Shown: positions 9,000 through 18,125 of the stretch, piece after piece
Numbering within the stretch: position 1 is the stretch's first letter
Layout: every line of letters begins with the position of its first letter
NCBI RefSeq assembly: GCF_000426245.1
Contig: NZ_AUEZ01000028.1
Location: forward strand, 1-64,000
Length of the DNA: 64,000 bases
Source of the DNA: Bradyrhizobium sp. Ai1a-2
Lineage (GTDB): Bacteria; Pseudomonadota; Alphaproteobacteria; Rhizobiales; Xanthobacteraceae
Reading direction: 5' to 3'
Program-made: the position numbers and the translations under genes
Notes under the pieces: model-generated
Databases searched by the model: none
The model's input: the letters and a program-made list of their open reading frames with translations, nothing else
Told to the model about the DNA's origin: nothing

Positions 9000-10076
9000 T
9001 TACCGCGTCTTCCAGAAATCCACGACGCGCTGGGCGGTGGAGGGCATCAGGCGGGTGAAGTTCAGCCGGGCGTTCTCGATGTCGGCGGGTGACGGCACCC
9101 GGTTGGGGCCGAGGCGGAGCAGGATCAGCGCGCGTACGGTGGCCCATTCGAGGCCGATGGTCTTGCCCGCGATCAGAATGGGATCGTAGCGGTCGCCCGC
9201 GATCAGGCGATCGAGCGTTGCGATTTTGACGCCGGTCATCGCGGCCAGCGCGCACACCGCCTCCTCGTATTTGAACGACTTGGCGAACTCGAGCAGCGCA
9301 ACTTCGTTCAATTGACTGGCGTGATGAAGCGCGAGGATCGTGCGCTGAGCCGGAGCGAAATCGCGCGCGCTGTCGACCTTCTCGCGCATGCCGTTGATCT
9401 CGCGGATCGCCTGCTTGATCGCGGCCTGCCGCTCCGGCTTGACCGCGTCGAACAGGCGGCGGCGGACGATCTCGACGGAGCCTGCCACCAGCGTCTTCAA
9501 CTGCTCGGGCGACAGATCCGCACGCTGACCGACCGCGAGCGTCAGCACGCTGTCCTGGCTGGCGCGCCGGATCAGCGTCGAATAGCCGCTCGTCGAGAAT
9601 TCGGCGCCGGCATTGCCGGCCGCGCGTCTGACAACGTCGCGATCGCCGCGGCGGACGATGACGTCGGTCAGATCGGCGGAGAGCTTCGGCCGCTCCGCCA
9701 TCGCGAGCAGATGCGCCTGCCCCTTCGCGCGCGCGATCTCGACCAGAACCTGCTCGTCGATGACAGGCGACCACCGCAAGAGCGGCCCGGCGATCGCGAT
9801 CTCGTCCTCGCGTGCAAGCTGCCCGACCAGGCTGCGCGGCGCATTCGACAGCAGCGACAGGCGTTCGGCGAGCTCCGCCCGCGCCGTTCGCTCGACGTAG
9901 GGGACCAGGCTGGTCAGGACGCCGTCGAACAGATCGACATGGTCGGTGCTGAAACTTGCTGCCCCCTGCAGGAACAATTCGCCGATCCGGCGCGCGGCCT
10001 CGGCGCGGCGCCTGGGGTCGCCGGTACGCACGATCTCGTCAAGTTCAGGGATCAGCGCGGTCGCTGTCGTCGTCAT
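9000..10076 (-). CDS. DUF2336 domain-containing protein
   Basis: This 358-residue protein is recognisable as the alphaproteobacterial DUF2336 family: an all-helical, HEAT-like protein with an N-terminal block (ELDEIVRTGDPRRRAEAARRI), repeated helical segments (QLAREDEIAIAGPLLRWSPV) and a C-terminal part ending in VVDFWKTR. No catalytic motif, signal peptide or membrane helix is visible, and the family has no established function. The start is ATG at 10076; an in-frame start at 10088 would add four residues. It is convergent with trmB, five bases apart, and divergent from the rimP operon. Confidence 0.85.
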   Translation of the reverse strand: MTTTATALIPELDEIVRTGDPRRRAEAARRIGELFLQGAASFSTDHVDLFDGVLTSLVPYVERTARAELAERLSLLSNAPRSLVGQLAREDEIAIAGPLLRWSPVIDEQVLVEIARAKGQAHLLAMAERPKLSADLTDVIVRRGDRDVVRRAAGNAGAEFSTSGYSTLIRRASQDSVLTLAVGQRADLSPEQLKTLVAGSVEIVRRRLFDAVKPERQAAIKQAIREINGMREKVDSARDFAPAQRTILALHHASQLNEVALLEFAKSFKYEEAVCALAAMTGVKIATLDRLIAGDRYDPILIAGKTIGLEWATVRALILLRLGPNRVPSPADIENARLNFTRLMPSTAQRVVDFWKTR

Positions 10077-10207
10077 AAGCCTACCCAAACCGGCCCGCCG
10101 TGCCGATTTTTGCGGCGCAATCTAGGTGGCGTTCGTGAATGAAGCGTTAGATATTCGTACCCAACTGCCCGATAGCGCAAATTTGCTCGGCCGCGGCCTC
10201 CGCGCCC

Positions 10208-10236
10208 TTGCCGGACCGGGCAAAAAGCGCTATATC
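10208..10236 (+). promoter_or_regulatory. Sigma-70-type promoter candidate
   Basis: TTGCCG at 10208-10213 and TATATC at 10231-10236 are separated by exactly 17 bases. The same two hexamers with the same spacing occur upstream of rpsA on the minus strand (62697-62725). Transcription would start near 10243. Confidence 0.55.
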
Positions 10237-10242
10237 GGCAGC

Positions 10243-10306
10243 GACTTAAAGTTCTCATACGATCGCGTATTGAGAGTGGGCCCCTCCGGACCCGCTCTTT
10301 TTTATT
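10243..10306 (+). ncRNA. Candidate short RNA or attenuated leader of the rimP-nusA operon
   Basis: A transcript from the promoter at 10208-10236 would run about 60 bases into the terminator at 10274-10303, more than 200 bases before rimP. No convincing peptide is encoded. I infer either a small RNA or premature termination controlling the operon that encodes NusA, itself a termination factor. No known RNA family was recognised. Confidence 0.4.
10274..10303 (+). terminator. Rho-independent terminator upstream of rimP
   Basis: GAGTGGG (10274-10280) pairs with CCCGCTC (10291-10297), seven pairs including one G-U, around a 10-base loop, followed directly by six T residues (10298-10303). Confidence 0.75.
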
Positions 10307-10517
10307 ACCCGAACGAACCCGGCCGAGCCTGGTCCGGTTCGGGTGACGCAACCAGAGCATGAACCGGAACTGCGGAGGCCTGTTATCCGCAAGGATCGTG
10401 CTCAAACACGAGAGATAAGATCATGACCCGATCAGCTGATCGTATCATGATCAGGCGCCGGTCGAGGGCCGGCTAACAACAGAACCGACAGCTCAAGACG
10501 TATCATTGACCCTGGAT

Positions 10518-11282
10518 ATGACCGATCCAACCGCTGGTTCCGTCAATGCCGAACTGCTCGCCGAGCCGCGGCTCGTCGTCGAGCCGGGCGCTGCGGCGCG
10601 CGTGTCGGCAGTCGCCACGCCGGTCCTGCAGGGACTGGGCTACCGTCTGGTGCGGATCAAGATCACCGGCGATGCCGGCTGCACCGTCCAGATCATGGCG
10701 GAACGGCCGGACGGCTCGATGCAGATCGAGGATTGCGAGGCGATCTCGCGCGCACTGTCGCCGGTGCTCGACATCGCCGATCCGATCGACCGGGCCTACC
10801 GGCTTGAAATCTCTTCGCCGGGGATCGATCGCCCGCTGGTGCGGCGTTCGGATTTCGAGCGCTATGCCAGCCACCTCGTGAAGATCGAGATGGCGGTGGC
10901 GCATCAGGGCCGCAAGCGGTTCCGCGGCACCCTGAACGGCGTCGAGGGCAACGCGGTGCGCCTACATCGGGATGACACACGCGAGGGCGAAGATGCGGAG
11001 GTCTTGCTGGCGATGGAAGACATCGCCGAAGCAAGGCTGGTGCTGACCGACGAGCTGATCGCTGAATCGATGCGGCGCGGCAAGGCTCAAGAGCGCGAGC
11101 TGCGCCGCGAACTGGGGCTGGCCCCGCCACAACCCGCGCATGCGAAGAAGAGCGATCCGAGCAAGAGCCATAAGCCGAAACAAGGGACCGGCAAGAAGCC
11201 GGCTCCGAAGAACACTAAACAACACCGCCTCGCCGCCGAACGGCTGCGCCGGGGCGAGACCGAGCCTGACGAAGGAGACTAG
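10518..11282 (+). CDS. rimP: Ribosome maturation factor RimP
   Basis: RimP is required for assembly of the 30S subunit. The 254-residue protein has the family core (PVLQGLGYRLVRIKI, then QIEDCEAISRALSPVLD, then YRLEISSPGIDRPL). A lysine-rich C-terminal tail from about residue 200 (KKSDPSKSHKPKQ, KKPAPKNTKQHRLA) is longer than in enteric RimP but usual in Rhizobiales. ATG at 10518 is preferred; a TTG at 10506 is also in frame and neither has a strong Shine-Dalgarno. It is the first gene of the rimP-nusA-infB operon, with the nusA start two bases after its stop. Confidence 0.94.
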   Translation: MTDPTAGSVNAELLAEPRLVVEPGAAARVSAVATPVLQGLGYRLVRIKITGDAGCTVQIMAERPDGSMQIEDCEAISRALSPVLDIADPIDRAYRLEISSPGIDRPLVRRSDFERYASHLVKIEMAVAHQGRKRFRGTLNGVEGNAVRLHRDDTREGEDAEVLLAMEDIAEARLVLTDELIAESMRRGKAQERELRRELGLAPPQPAHAKKSDPSKSHKPKQGTGKKPAPKNTKQHRLAAERLRRGETEPDEGD

Positions 11283-11284
11283 CC

Positions 11285-12892
11285 ATGGCAGTCAGCGCCA
11301 ATCGACTTGAACTGCTGCAGATCGCCGACGCTGTTGCGCGCGAAAAATCGATCGACCGCGGCATCGTGATCGCCGCGATGGAGGACGCCATCGCGAAAGC
11401 GGCGCGCGCGCGGTACGGCAGCGAGACCGACGTCCACGCCGAGATCGACCCCAAGAAGGGCGAGCTCCGCCTGTCGCGCCACATGCTGGTGGTCGACGTG
11501 GTCGAGAACTCTTCCAACCAGATTTCGCTGGCCGATGCCCAGCGCGCCAATCCCGGCGCCCGTGTCGGCGACACCATCGCCGACACCCTGCCGCCGCTCG
11601 AATACGGCCGCATCGCCGCGCAATCCGCCAAACAGGTGATCGTGCAGAAGGTGCGCGAGGCCGAGCGCGACCGGCAATACCAGGAATTCAAGGACCGCAT
11701 CGGCGACATCGTCAACGGCATCGTCAAGCGCGTCGAATATGGCAGCGTGATCGTCGACCTCGGACGTGGCGAGGCCATCATCCGCCGCGACGAAATGCTG
11801 CCGCGCGAAGTGTTCCGCAACGGCGACCGCGTCCGCGCCTACATCTTCGACGTCCGCCGCGAGACCCGCGGTCCGCAGATCTTCCTGTCGCGCACCCATC
11901 CGCAATTCATGGCGAAGCTGTTCGCGCAGGAAGTGCCCGAGATCTATGACGGCATCGTCGAGATCAAGGCGGTGGCCCGCGATCCCGGCTCGCGCGCCAA
12001 GATCGGCGTGATCTCGCGGGATTCCTCGGTCGATCCGGTCGGCGCCTGCGTCGGCATGCGCGGCTCGCGCGTGCAGGCCGTGGTCAACGAATTGCAGGGC
12101 GAGAAGATCGACATCATCCCGTGGTCGCCCGACATCGCGACCTTCGTCGTCAACGCGCTGGCGCCGGCCGAGGTCGCCAAGGTCGTGATCGACGAGGACC
12201 GCGAGCGCATCGAGGTCGTGGTGCCCGACACCAACAACCAGCTTTCGCTGGCGATCGGCCGCCGCGGCCAGAATGTCCGCCTCGCCTCGCAGCTCACCGG
12301 CTGGGATATCGATATCCTGACCGAGCAGGAAGAGTCTGAGCGTCGCCAGGCCGACTTCGAGAATTCGACCCGCGTCTTCATGGAGGCGCTGAACGTCGAT
12401 GAGGTCGTCGGCCAGCTGCTGGCGTCGGAAGGCTTCACCTCGGTCGAGGAACTCGCGCTGGTGGATGTCAAGGAACTCGCCGGCATCGAAGGCTTCGACG
12501 AGGAAACCGCGACCGAACTGCAGAACCGCGCCAAGGAATATCTGGAGCAGCTCGAGGCCGAGCTGGAAGCCAAGCGCAAGGAACTCGGCGTCGAGGATGC
12601 CATGAAGACCGTTCCCGGCATAACCTCGAAGATGCTGGTCAAGCTCGGCGAGAACGACGTCAAGACCGTCGAGGATCTCGCCGGCTGCGCCACCGACGAT
12701 CTGGTCGGCTGGACCGAGCGCAAGGACGGCGGCGAACAGACCAAGCATACGGGGTTCCTCGACGGGATCGATATCTCCCGCGAGGATGCCGAGGCGATGA
12801 TCATGCAGGCCCGCGTGAAGGCCGGCTGGATCACCGAGGCTGACCTCGCCAAGCAGAACGCCGAGGCTGAAGCCGAAGAACAAACGGCTTAA
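11285..12892 (+). CDS. nusA: Transcription termination/antitermination protein NusA
   Basis: NusA binds RNA polymerase and modulates pausing, termination and antitermination. The 535-residue protein has the N-terminal polymerase-binding domain (residues 1-130), an S1 domain (about 135-200), KH domains (around DSSVDPVGACVGMRGSRVQ and SLAIGRRGQNVRLASQ), and a C-terminal extension with helix-hairpin-helix repeats (about 365-500) ending in an acidic tail. GGAG precedes the ATG. It is in the standard operon position between rimP and the ylxR-type gene. Confidence 0.98.
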   Translation: MAVSANRLELLQIADAVAREKSIDRGIVIAAMEDAIAKAARARYGSETDVHAEIDPKKGELRLSRHMLVVDVVENSSNQISLADAQRANPGARVGDTIADTLPPLEYGRIAAQSAKQVIVQKVREAERDRQYQEFKDRIGDIVNGIVKRVEYGSVIVDLGRGEAIIRRDEMLPREVFRNGDRVRAYIFDVRRETRGPQIFLSRTHPQFMAKLFAQEVPEIYDGIVEIKAVARDPGSRAKIGVISRDSSVDPVGACVGMRGSRVQAVVNELQGEKIDIIPWSPDIATFVVNALAPAEVAKVVIDEDRERIEVVVPDTNNQLSLAIGRRGQNVRLASQLTGWDIDILTEQEESERRQADFENSTRVFMEALNVDEVVGQLLASEGFTSVEELALVDVKELAGIEGFDEETATELQNRAKEYLEQLEAELEAKRKELGVEDAMKTVPGITSKMLVKLGENDVKTVEDLAGCATDDLVGWTERKDGGEQTKHTGFLDGIDISREDAEAMIMQARVKAGWITEADLAKQNAEAEAEEQTA

Positions 12893-12907
12893 GGAGATGC
12901 GAAACGC

Positions 12908-13594
12908 ATGCTCGCAATGGCTGACACCGATCTGGATCATGGGCCGCGGACCGAAAAGTCCGCGACCATGCGGATGTGCGCGGTCAGCCGCGAGGTGCGC
13001 CCGATCGATGAGCTGATCCGCTTCGTCGTCGCCCCCACCGGCGAGGTGATCGCCGATGTCAAACGCAAGCTGCCGGGGCGCGGCCTCTGGCTTTCGGCCT
13101 CACGGCGCACGGTTGCGGAAGCGGTCCGGCGTCACCAGTTTAGCAGGGGATTCAAGCGCGACGTCCGCGTCGCGGCAACTCTGCCCGATGATACCGAAGC
13201 ACTGCTGGTTCGCAGCAGCCTCGAGGCGCTGGCGATGGCCGCCAAGGCCGGCCAGGTCGTTTCCGGGTTCGGCAAGGTCGAGGACGCGTTGTCGCAGCGG
13301 GAAAGACCCCCAGGTCTGATCCATGCTTCCGATGCGGCCCCCGACGGAGTCCGCAAATTGGACGCGATCCTGCGGCAAAGGGGCGGAAAAGACCAAGATT
13401 CGTTGAAAATATCTGTCGTCACCGCCCTGACATCGGCACAATTGGATTTGGCACTGGGCCGGTCAAATGTGATACATGCTGCCCTGCTCGCGGGCCCGGC
13501 GAGCAAGACGTTCCTGTCGCGCTGCCAGCTTCTGGTCCGATACCGGATGGCCGACGACGACAAGACCGCCGATGCGGCCAGAAATTCTAGCTAG
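12908..13594 (+). CDS. YlxR (DUF448) RNA-binding protein fused to an L7Ae-like domain
   Basis: This 228-residue protein has an N-terminal YlxR/DUF448 domain (about residues 20-95: MRMCAVSREVRPIDELIRFV, LPGRGLWLSASR) and a C-terminal half resembling the L7Ae/YlxQ fold (SLKISVVTALTSAQLDLALG, VIHAALLAGPASKTFLSRC). In Firmicutes YlxR and YlxQ are separate genes between nusA and infB; here they form one protein, a layout I associate with alphaproteobacteria. Both parts are thought to bind RNA, but the function is not settled. AAGGAG lies 11 bases before the ATG at 12908; a second ATG at 12917 is possible. Confidence 0.88.
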   Translation: MLAMADTDLDHGPRTEKSATMRMCAVSREVRPIDELIRFVVAPTGEVIADVKRKLPGRGLWLSASRRTVAEAVRRHQFSRGFKRDVRVAATLPDDTEALLVRSSLEALAMAAKAGQVVSGFGKVEDALSQRERPPGLIHASDAAPDGVRKLDAILRQRGGKDQDSLKISVVTALTSAQLDLALGRSNVIHAALLAGPASKTFLSRCQLLVRYRMADDDKTADAARNSS

Positions 13595-13647
13595 AGCATG
13601 ATCGGGAAAAGGGGAAACCGGCTTTCCGAAAAGATCATGTTCAAACA
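13592..13647. repeat. Palindromic repeat, family A
   Basis: GAGCATGATC at 13594-13603 faces GATCATGTTC at 13633-13642 (one mismatch), with GGGGAAACCGGCTTTCC between. It lies in the 160-base gap between the ylxR-type gene and infB. Confidence 0.75.
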
Positions 13648-13754
13648 ACAAGGTGGAACGGGATGACGGTCCGAGGACACTCATTTCGCTCTTTTGGGAC
13701 TGCGACGACGACGCGTGCGGATAGGCACAACGCTAACGAGATTAGGACTGCTGA

Positions 13755-16457
13755 ATGGTTGATACCAAAACCCCTGGCGACAAGACTTTGAGTGTCCCGA
13801 GCAAGACCTTGACGCTGAAGCCACGCGTCGAGACGGGCACCGTGCGCCAGAGCTTCAGCCATGGCCGCAGCAAGCAGGTTGTGGTCGAAAAGCGCGGCAA
13901 GCGCCGCGTCGGTGGCGATGGCCCCGGAACCGAGCCGCATGCGCCCGAGCCGGTCGTGGCCAAGCCCGCGCCGCCGCCCGCCAGGCCGCTCGGCCGTCCC
14001 GGCGGACCTTCCCCATCGCAGCGCAACTCTGGCGGATCAGGCGTGGTCCTGCGCTCCCTGACCGAAGATGAACGCTCGGCCCGCGCCAGCGCGCTCGCCG
14101 ACGCCCGGCAGCGTGAGATCGAGGAGCGGCGGCAGGCCGAAGAGGAAGCCAAGCGCCGCGCCAGCCGCGAAATCGCCGAGCGCGCCGAGCGCGAAGCTGC
14201 CGAAGCCCGTCGGGTCGCCGAAGAGGAACGTCATCGCCAGGAAGAGGAAGCCAAGCGCAAGGCCGAGATCGAGGCCAAGCGGCGCTTTGGCGAAGGCGAA
14301 GCCAAGCCGGCCGCTGCAGCACCGGCATCGGCAGCTCCAGCCCGTGCGCCGGCACCGGCGGCTCCAGCAGCCCGTACCCCAGCGACAGCCCGTACGCCGG
14401 CGACCCCGGCACGCGCACCAGCGTCGGCTCCAGCGGCGAAGGCGCCGGGCGTCGCCGCCGAGCCGGATGAAGACGAGGGTCCGCGCCAGGTCCGCCGTGG
14501 TCCTGGCGGCGCCATGCGCCCCGTGGCCGCCCCGAAGACCACCCACAAGCCGGGTCCGCAGAAGCAGCGTGGCCGCTTGACGGTTGTCACCGCGCTCGAC
14601 GCCGACGACGTGCGCGAACGCTCGATCGCGTCCTTCCGCCGCCGCACCCAGCGCCTCAAGGGCATGAGCTCGAACGAGCCGAAAGAAAAGCTGATCCGCG
14701 AAGTCACGATCCCGGAAGTCATCACGATTCAGGAACTCGCCAACCGCATGTCCGAGCGCGCGGTCGACGTCATCCGCATGCTGATGAAGCAGGGCGCGAT
14801 GCACAAGATCACCGACGTGATCGATGCCGACACCGCGCAACTGATCGCCGAGGAACTGGGTCACACGGTGAAGCGCGTGGCTGCGTCCGACGTCGAGGAA
14901 GGCCTGTTCGACGTCGTCGACGATTCCACCGATACCGAGCCGCGTTCGCCCGTCGTCACGGTCATGGGCCATGTCGACCACGGCAAGACCTCGCTGCTCG
15001 ACGCACTTCGTCATGCCAACGTGGTCTCCGGCGAAGCCGGCGGCATCACCCAGCATATCGGCGCCTATCAGGTGTCTTCGCCGGAAAGCGGCACGAAGAT
15101 CACCTTCATCGACACGCCCGGCCACGCCGCGTTCACCGCGATGCGTGCGCGCGGCGCCAAGGTCACCGATATCGTGGTGCTGGTGGTCGCGGCCGACGAC
15201 GGCGTGATGCCGCAGACGGTTGAAGCGATCAATCACGCCAAGGCCGCCAGAGTCCCGATCATCGTCGCGATCAACAAGATCGACAAGCCGGACGCGCGGC
15301 CCGAGCGCGTGCGTACGGAATTGCTGCAGCATGAGGTGCAGGTCGAATCGCTCGGCGGCGATGTCGTCGATGTCGAAGTCTCCGCCAAGAACGGAACCAA
15401 TCTCGACCGGCTGCTCGAAATGATCGCGCTGCAGGCCGAAATCCTCGACCTCAAGACCAACTCGCAGCGTCCGGCCGAAGGCACCGTGATCGAGGCCAAG
15501 CTGGACCGCGGCCGTGGTCCGGTCGCAACCGTGCTGGTGCAGCGCGGCACGCTCAGGGTCGGCGACATCATCGTCGCCGGCGCCGAGATGGGCCGCGTCC
15601 GCGCGCTGATCTCGGACCAGGGCGAGAATCTCGACGAAGCCGGTCCGTCCGTGCCGGTCGAGGTGCTCGGCTTCAACGGGCCGCCCGAAGCCGGCGATCG
15701 GCTTGCGGTGGTCGAGAACGAAGCCCGTGCCCGCCAGATCACGAGCTACCGCGCGCATCAGAAGCGCGAGAACGCCGCCGCCTCGATCTCGGGCATGCGC
15801 GGCTCGCTCGAGCAGATGATGTCGCAGCTCAAGACCGCGGGCCGCAAGGAATTCCCGCTGATCGTGAAGGCGGACGTGCAGGGCTCGCTGGAAGCGATCC
15901 TTGGCTCGCTGGAAAAGCTCGGCACCGAGGAAGTCGCCGCCCGCATCCTGCATGCCGGCGTCGGCGGCATCTCCGAGTCCGACGTCACGCTGGCGGAAGG
16001 CTTCAACGCCGCGATCATCGGCTTCTCGGTGCGCGCCAACAAGGAGGCGGCGGCCGCTGCCAAGCGCAACGGCATCGAGATCCGCTACTACAACATCATC
16101 TACGATCTGGTGGATGACATCAAAAAGGCGATGTCCGGCCTGCTCGCACCGACCCTGCGCGAGACCATGCTCGGCAACGCCCAGATCCTGGAGGTGTTCA
16201 ACATCTCCAAGGTCGGCAAGGTCGCCGGCTGCCGCGTCACCGACGGTACGGTCGAACGCGGTGCCAATGTCCGCCTGATCCGCGACAACGTCGTCGTGCA
16301 CGAAGGCAAGCTGTCGACGCTGAAGCGCTTCAAGGATGAAGTGAAGGAAGTCGTCGCCGGCCAGGAATGCGGCATGGCATTCGAGAACTACGGCGACATG
16401 CGTGTCGGCGACATGATCGAATGCTACCGTGTCGAAACGATCCAGCGCTCTCTGTAA
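13755..16457 (+). CDS. infB: Translation initiation factor IF-2
   Basis: IF-2 is the GTPase that places fMet-tRNA on the 30S subunit and promotes subunit joining. The 900-residue protein has a long, charged N-terminal region. A coiled-coil-like stretch rich in E, A, R and K lies at about residues 95-185, then an Ala/Pro tract at about 188-235. Next come the IF2-N domain (TIPEVITIQELANRMSERAV), the G domain with G1 GHVDHGKTSLLD at about 405-416, DTPGHAAF and NKID, then the C-terminal domains. ATG at 13755 is preceded by AGGA. A shorter isoform from an internal start, as in E. coli, is possible but not demonstrated. Confidence 0.98.
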   Translation: MVDTKTPGDKTLSVPSKTLTLKPRVETGTVRQSFSHGRSKQVVVEKRGKRRVGGDGPGTEPHAPEPVVAKPAPPPARPLGRPGGPSPSQRNSGGSGVVLRSLTEDERSARASALADARQREIEERRQAEEEAKRRASREIAERAEREAAEARRVAEEERHRQEEEAKRKAEIEAKRRFGEGEAKPAAAAPASAAPARAPAPAAPAARTPATARTPATPARAPASAPAAKAPGVAAEPDEDEGPRQVRRGPGGAMRPVAAPKTTHKPGPQKQRGRLTVVTALDADDVRERSIASFRRRTQRLKGMSSNEPKEKLIREVTIPEVITIQELANRMSERAVDVIRMLMKQGAMHKITDVIDADTAQLIAEELGHTVKRVAASDVEEGLFDVVDDSTDTEPRSPVVTVMGHVDHGKTSLLDALRHANVVSGEAGGITQHIGAYQVSSPESGTKITFIDTPGHAAFTAMRARGAKVTDIVVLVVAADDGVMPQTVEAINHAKAARVPIIVAINKIDKPDARPERVRTELLQHEVQVESLGGDVVDVEVSAKNGTNLDRLLEMIALQAEILDLKTNSQRPAEGTVIEAKLDRGRGPVATVLVQRGTLRVGDIIVAGAEMGRVRALISDQGENLDEAGPSVPVEVLGFNGPPEAGDRLAVVENEARARQITSYRAHQKRENAAASISGMRGSLEQMMSQLKTAGRKEFPLIVKADVQGSLEAILGSLEKLGTEEVAARILHAGVGGISESDVTLAEGFNAAIIGFSVRANKEAAAAAKRNGIEIRYYNIIYDLVDDIKKAMSGLLAPTLRETMLGNAQILEVFNISKVGKVAGCRVTDGTVERGANVRLIRDNVVVHEGKLSTLKRFKDEVKEVVAGQECGMAFENYGDMRVGDMIECYRVETIQRSL

Positions 16458-16496
16458 GTCCAAGTCTTACGAAGCGCGGGAATTTTCGAGCTGAAC

Positions 16497-16586
16497 CGTC
16501 ATGCCCCGCGGAGGCGGGGCATCCAGTATCGCAATTGATTCTAGGCACAAAATACCGGATCGCCCGCTTTCGCGGGTGATGCCGGT
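16497..16586. repeat. Palindromic repeat, family D (GCCCCGC/GCGGGGC type)
   Basis: Two hairpins in tandem: CATGCCCCGCGGAGGCGGGG at about 16500-16519 and CGCCCGCTTTCGCGGGTGAT at 16561-16580, joined by ATCCAGTA and a variable spacer. It lies between infB and rbfA. Related copies occur at 23733 (inverted) and 45737. Confidence 0.85.
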
Positions 16587-16604
16587 AATTTGGGATTTTA
16601 GATA

Positions 16605-17018
16605 ATGCCCCGTCATCAGAAGAAGAGTTCCGCCGCCGGCGGCTCGCAACGCCAGCTGCGCGTCGGCGAGACGGTGCGCCACGCGGTTGCCGAGATTCTC
16701 TCGCACGGTGATGTCCACGATCCGGATCTCCAAGGCCACATCATCACCGTTCCCGAGGTGCGAATGTCGCCGGACCTGAAGCTCGCGACCATCTATGTGA
16801 TGCCGCTCGGCGGACGCGACACCGAGACCGTGATCGCTGCGCTCGATCGCAACAAGAAATTCCTCCGTGGCGAGATCGCGCACCGCGTTAACCTGAAATT
16901 TGCACCTGACATCCGTTTTCGCGTCGACGACCGATTCGACGAAGCGGAACGTATCGAGAAATTACTGAGAACACCTGCGGTGCAGCGCGATCTTGCACCC
17001 GACTCGGACGACGAATGA
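16605..17018 (+). CDS. rbfA: Ribosome-binding factor A
   Basis: RbfA binds the 30S subunit and assists late 16S rRNA 5' end maturation and cold adaptation. The 137-residue KH-like protein shows the family pattern: QRQLRVGETVRHAVAEIL, then VRMSPDLKLATIYVMPLGG, then APDIRFRVDDRFDEAERIEK. Standard position downstream of infB and immediately upstream of truB, with one base between its stop and the truB ATG. Confidence 0.95.
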   Translation: MPRHQKKSSAAGGSQRQLRVGETVRHAVAEILSHGDVHDPDLQGHIITVPEVRMSPDLKLATIYVMPLGGRDTETVIAALDRNKKFLRGEIAHRVNLKFAPDIRFRVDDRFDEAERIEKLLRTPAVQRDLAPDSDDE

Positions 17019-17019
17019 G

Positions 17020-18123
17020 ATGACCGTGACGACCGCAAACCCCGTGATTGAATCGCAAGACGTCGATTCGCATGCGGACGAAGAAAAAATTCCATTGGCC
17101 GCGCGCGGCAACGAGACACGTCGCGTCAACAACGATCCGCGCCAGAAGCAGAAGGGTAACCAGCCGCGGCGCGACAAGCGCGACGTCCATGGCTGGGTCG
17201 TGCTCGACAAGCCCATCGGCATGACGTCGACGCACGCCGTCGCGGTGCTGAAGCGCCTGTTCCAGGCCAAGCGCGCCGGACACGCCGGCACGCTCGATCC
17301 GCTCGCCTCGGGCGGCCTGCCGATTGCGCTCGGCGAAGCCACGAAGACGGTTCCCTTCGTCATGGACGGCCGCAAGCGCTATCGCTTCACCGTGGCATGG
17401 GGCGAGGAACGCGACACCGACGATATCGAGGGACGCGTGGTCCGGACCAGCGAACTCCGTCCCTCGGCCGATTCGATCCAGGAACTGCTGCCGCGCTTCA
17501 CCGGCGTGATCGAGCAGGTTCCCCCGCAATATTCAGCGATCAAGGTCCAGGGCGAGCGGGCCTACGACCTGGCGCGGGACGGCGAAAAGGTCGAATTGCA
17601 GCCCCGACCGGTCGAGATTCACGAATTAACCCTGGTGGAACATGGGGATGGCGGCCAGTCCGTATTCGAGGCCGAATGCGGCAAGGGAACCTATGTCCGC
17701 GCCTTGGCCCGGGATATGGGGCGGATTCTCGGCTGTTTCGGCCATATCTGCGCCCTCCGGCGGACCGTTGTCGGTCCGTTTACCGAAAGGGACATGATTC
17801 CGCTGGAAGAATTGGAGGCTTTGTGCAATAGAGCCGCGTCTGGCGAGGGCAGCCTCGCCGACGCGCTTTTGCCCGTTGAGACCGCGCTGGACGACATCCC
17901 GGCACTGGCCGTCACACGGGCGGATGCGGCAAGGCTCCATCGGGGCCAAGCCGTTTTGTTGCGCGGACGGGATGCGCCCGATAGTAGCGGCACAGTCTAT
18001 GTCACAGTGGCAGGCCGGCTTCTCGCGCTTGCCGAGATTGGCAATGGCGAAATCATCCCCAAGCGCGTGTTCAACCTGACCGGACTGACTGCCAGTTCGG
18101 CTCGCAACCATGGAAGTATTTGA
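17020..18123 (+). CDS. truB: tRNA pseudouridine(55) synthase TruB
   Basis: TruB makes pseudouridine 55 in the T-loop of tRNAs. The 367-residue protein has the signature around the catalytic aspartate (AGHAGTLDPLASGGLPIA), LDKPIGMTST before it, and PPQYSAIKVQGERAYDLAR. A hydrophilic N-terminal extension of about 55 residues precedes the core and is longer than in E. coli. Start ATG at 17020, one base after the rbfA stop; rpsO begins three bases after its own stop. Confidence 0.95.
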   Translation: MTVTTANPVIESQDVDSHADEEKIPLAARGNETRRVNNDPRQKQKGNQPRRDKRDVHGWVVLDKPIGMTSTHAVAVLKRLFQAKRAGHAGTLDPLASGGLPIALGEATKTVPFVMDGRKRYRFTVAWGEERDTDDIEGRVVRTSELRPSADSIQELLPRFTGVIEQVPPQYSAIKVQGERAYDLARDGEKVELQPRPVEIHELTLVEHGDGGQSVFEAECGKGTYVRALARDMGRILGCFGHICALRRTVVGPFTERDMIPLEELEALCNRAASGEGSLADALLPVETALDDIPALAVTRADAARLHRGQAVLLRGRDAPDSSGTVYVTVAGRLLALAEIGNGEIIPKRVFNLTGLTASSARNHGSI

Positions 18124-18125
18124 CG

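Larger units (their letters stand above)
10077..10517. other. Intergenic region between DUF2336 gene and rimP (about 440 bases)
   Basis: This gap holds no gene I can support. It contains a promoter-like pair at 10208-10236, a strong intrinsic terminator at 10274-10303, and a degenerate palindromic segment around 10397-10450 (GATCATGACCCGATCAGCTG). Two readings fit: a short noncoding RNA, or the attenuated leader of the rimP-nusA operon. Confidence 0.7.

Noticed and set aside
10126..10362. 78-residue frame in the rimP upstream region
   Set aside because: It spans the promoter and terminator hairpin, starts without a Shine-Dalgarno and resembles no family.
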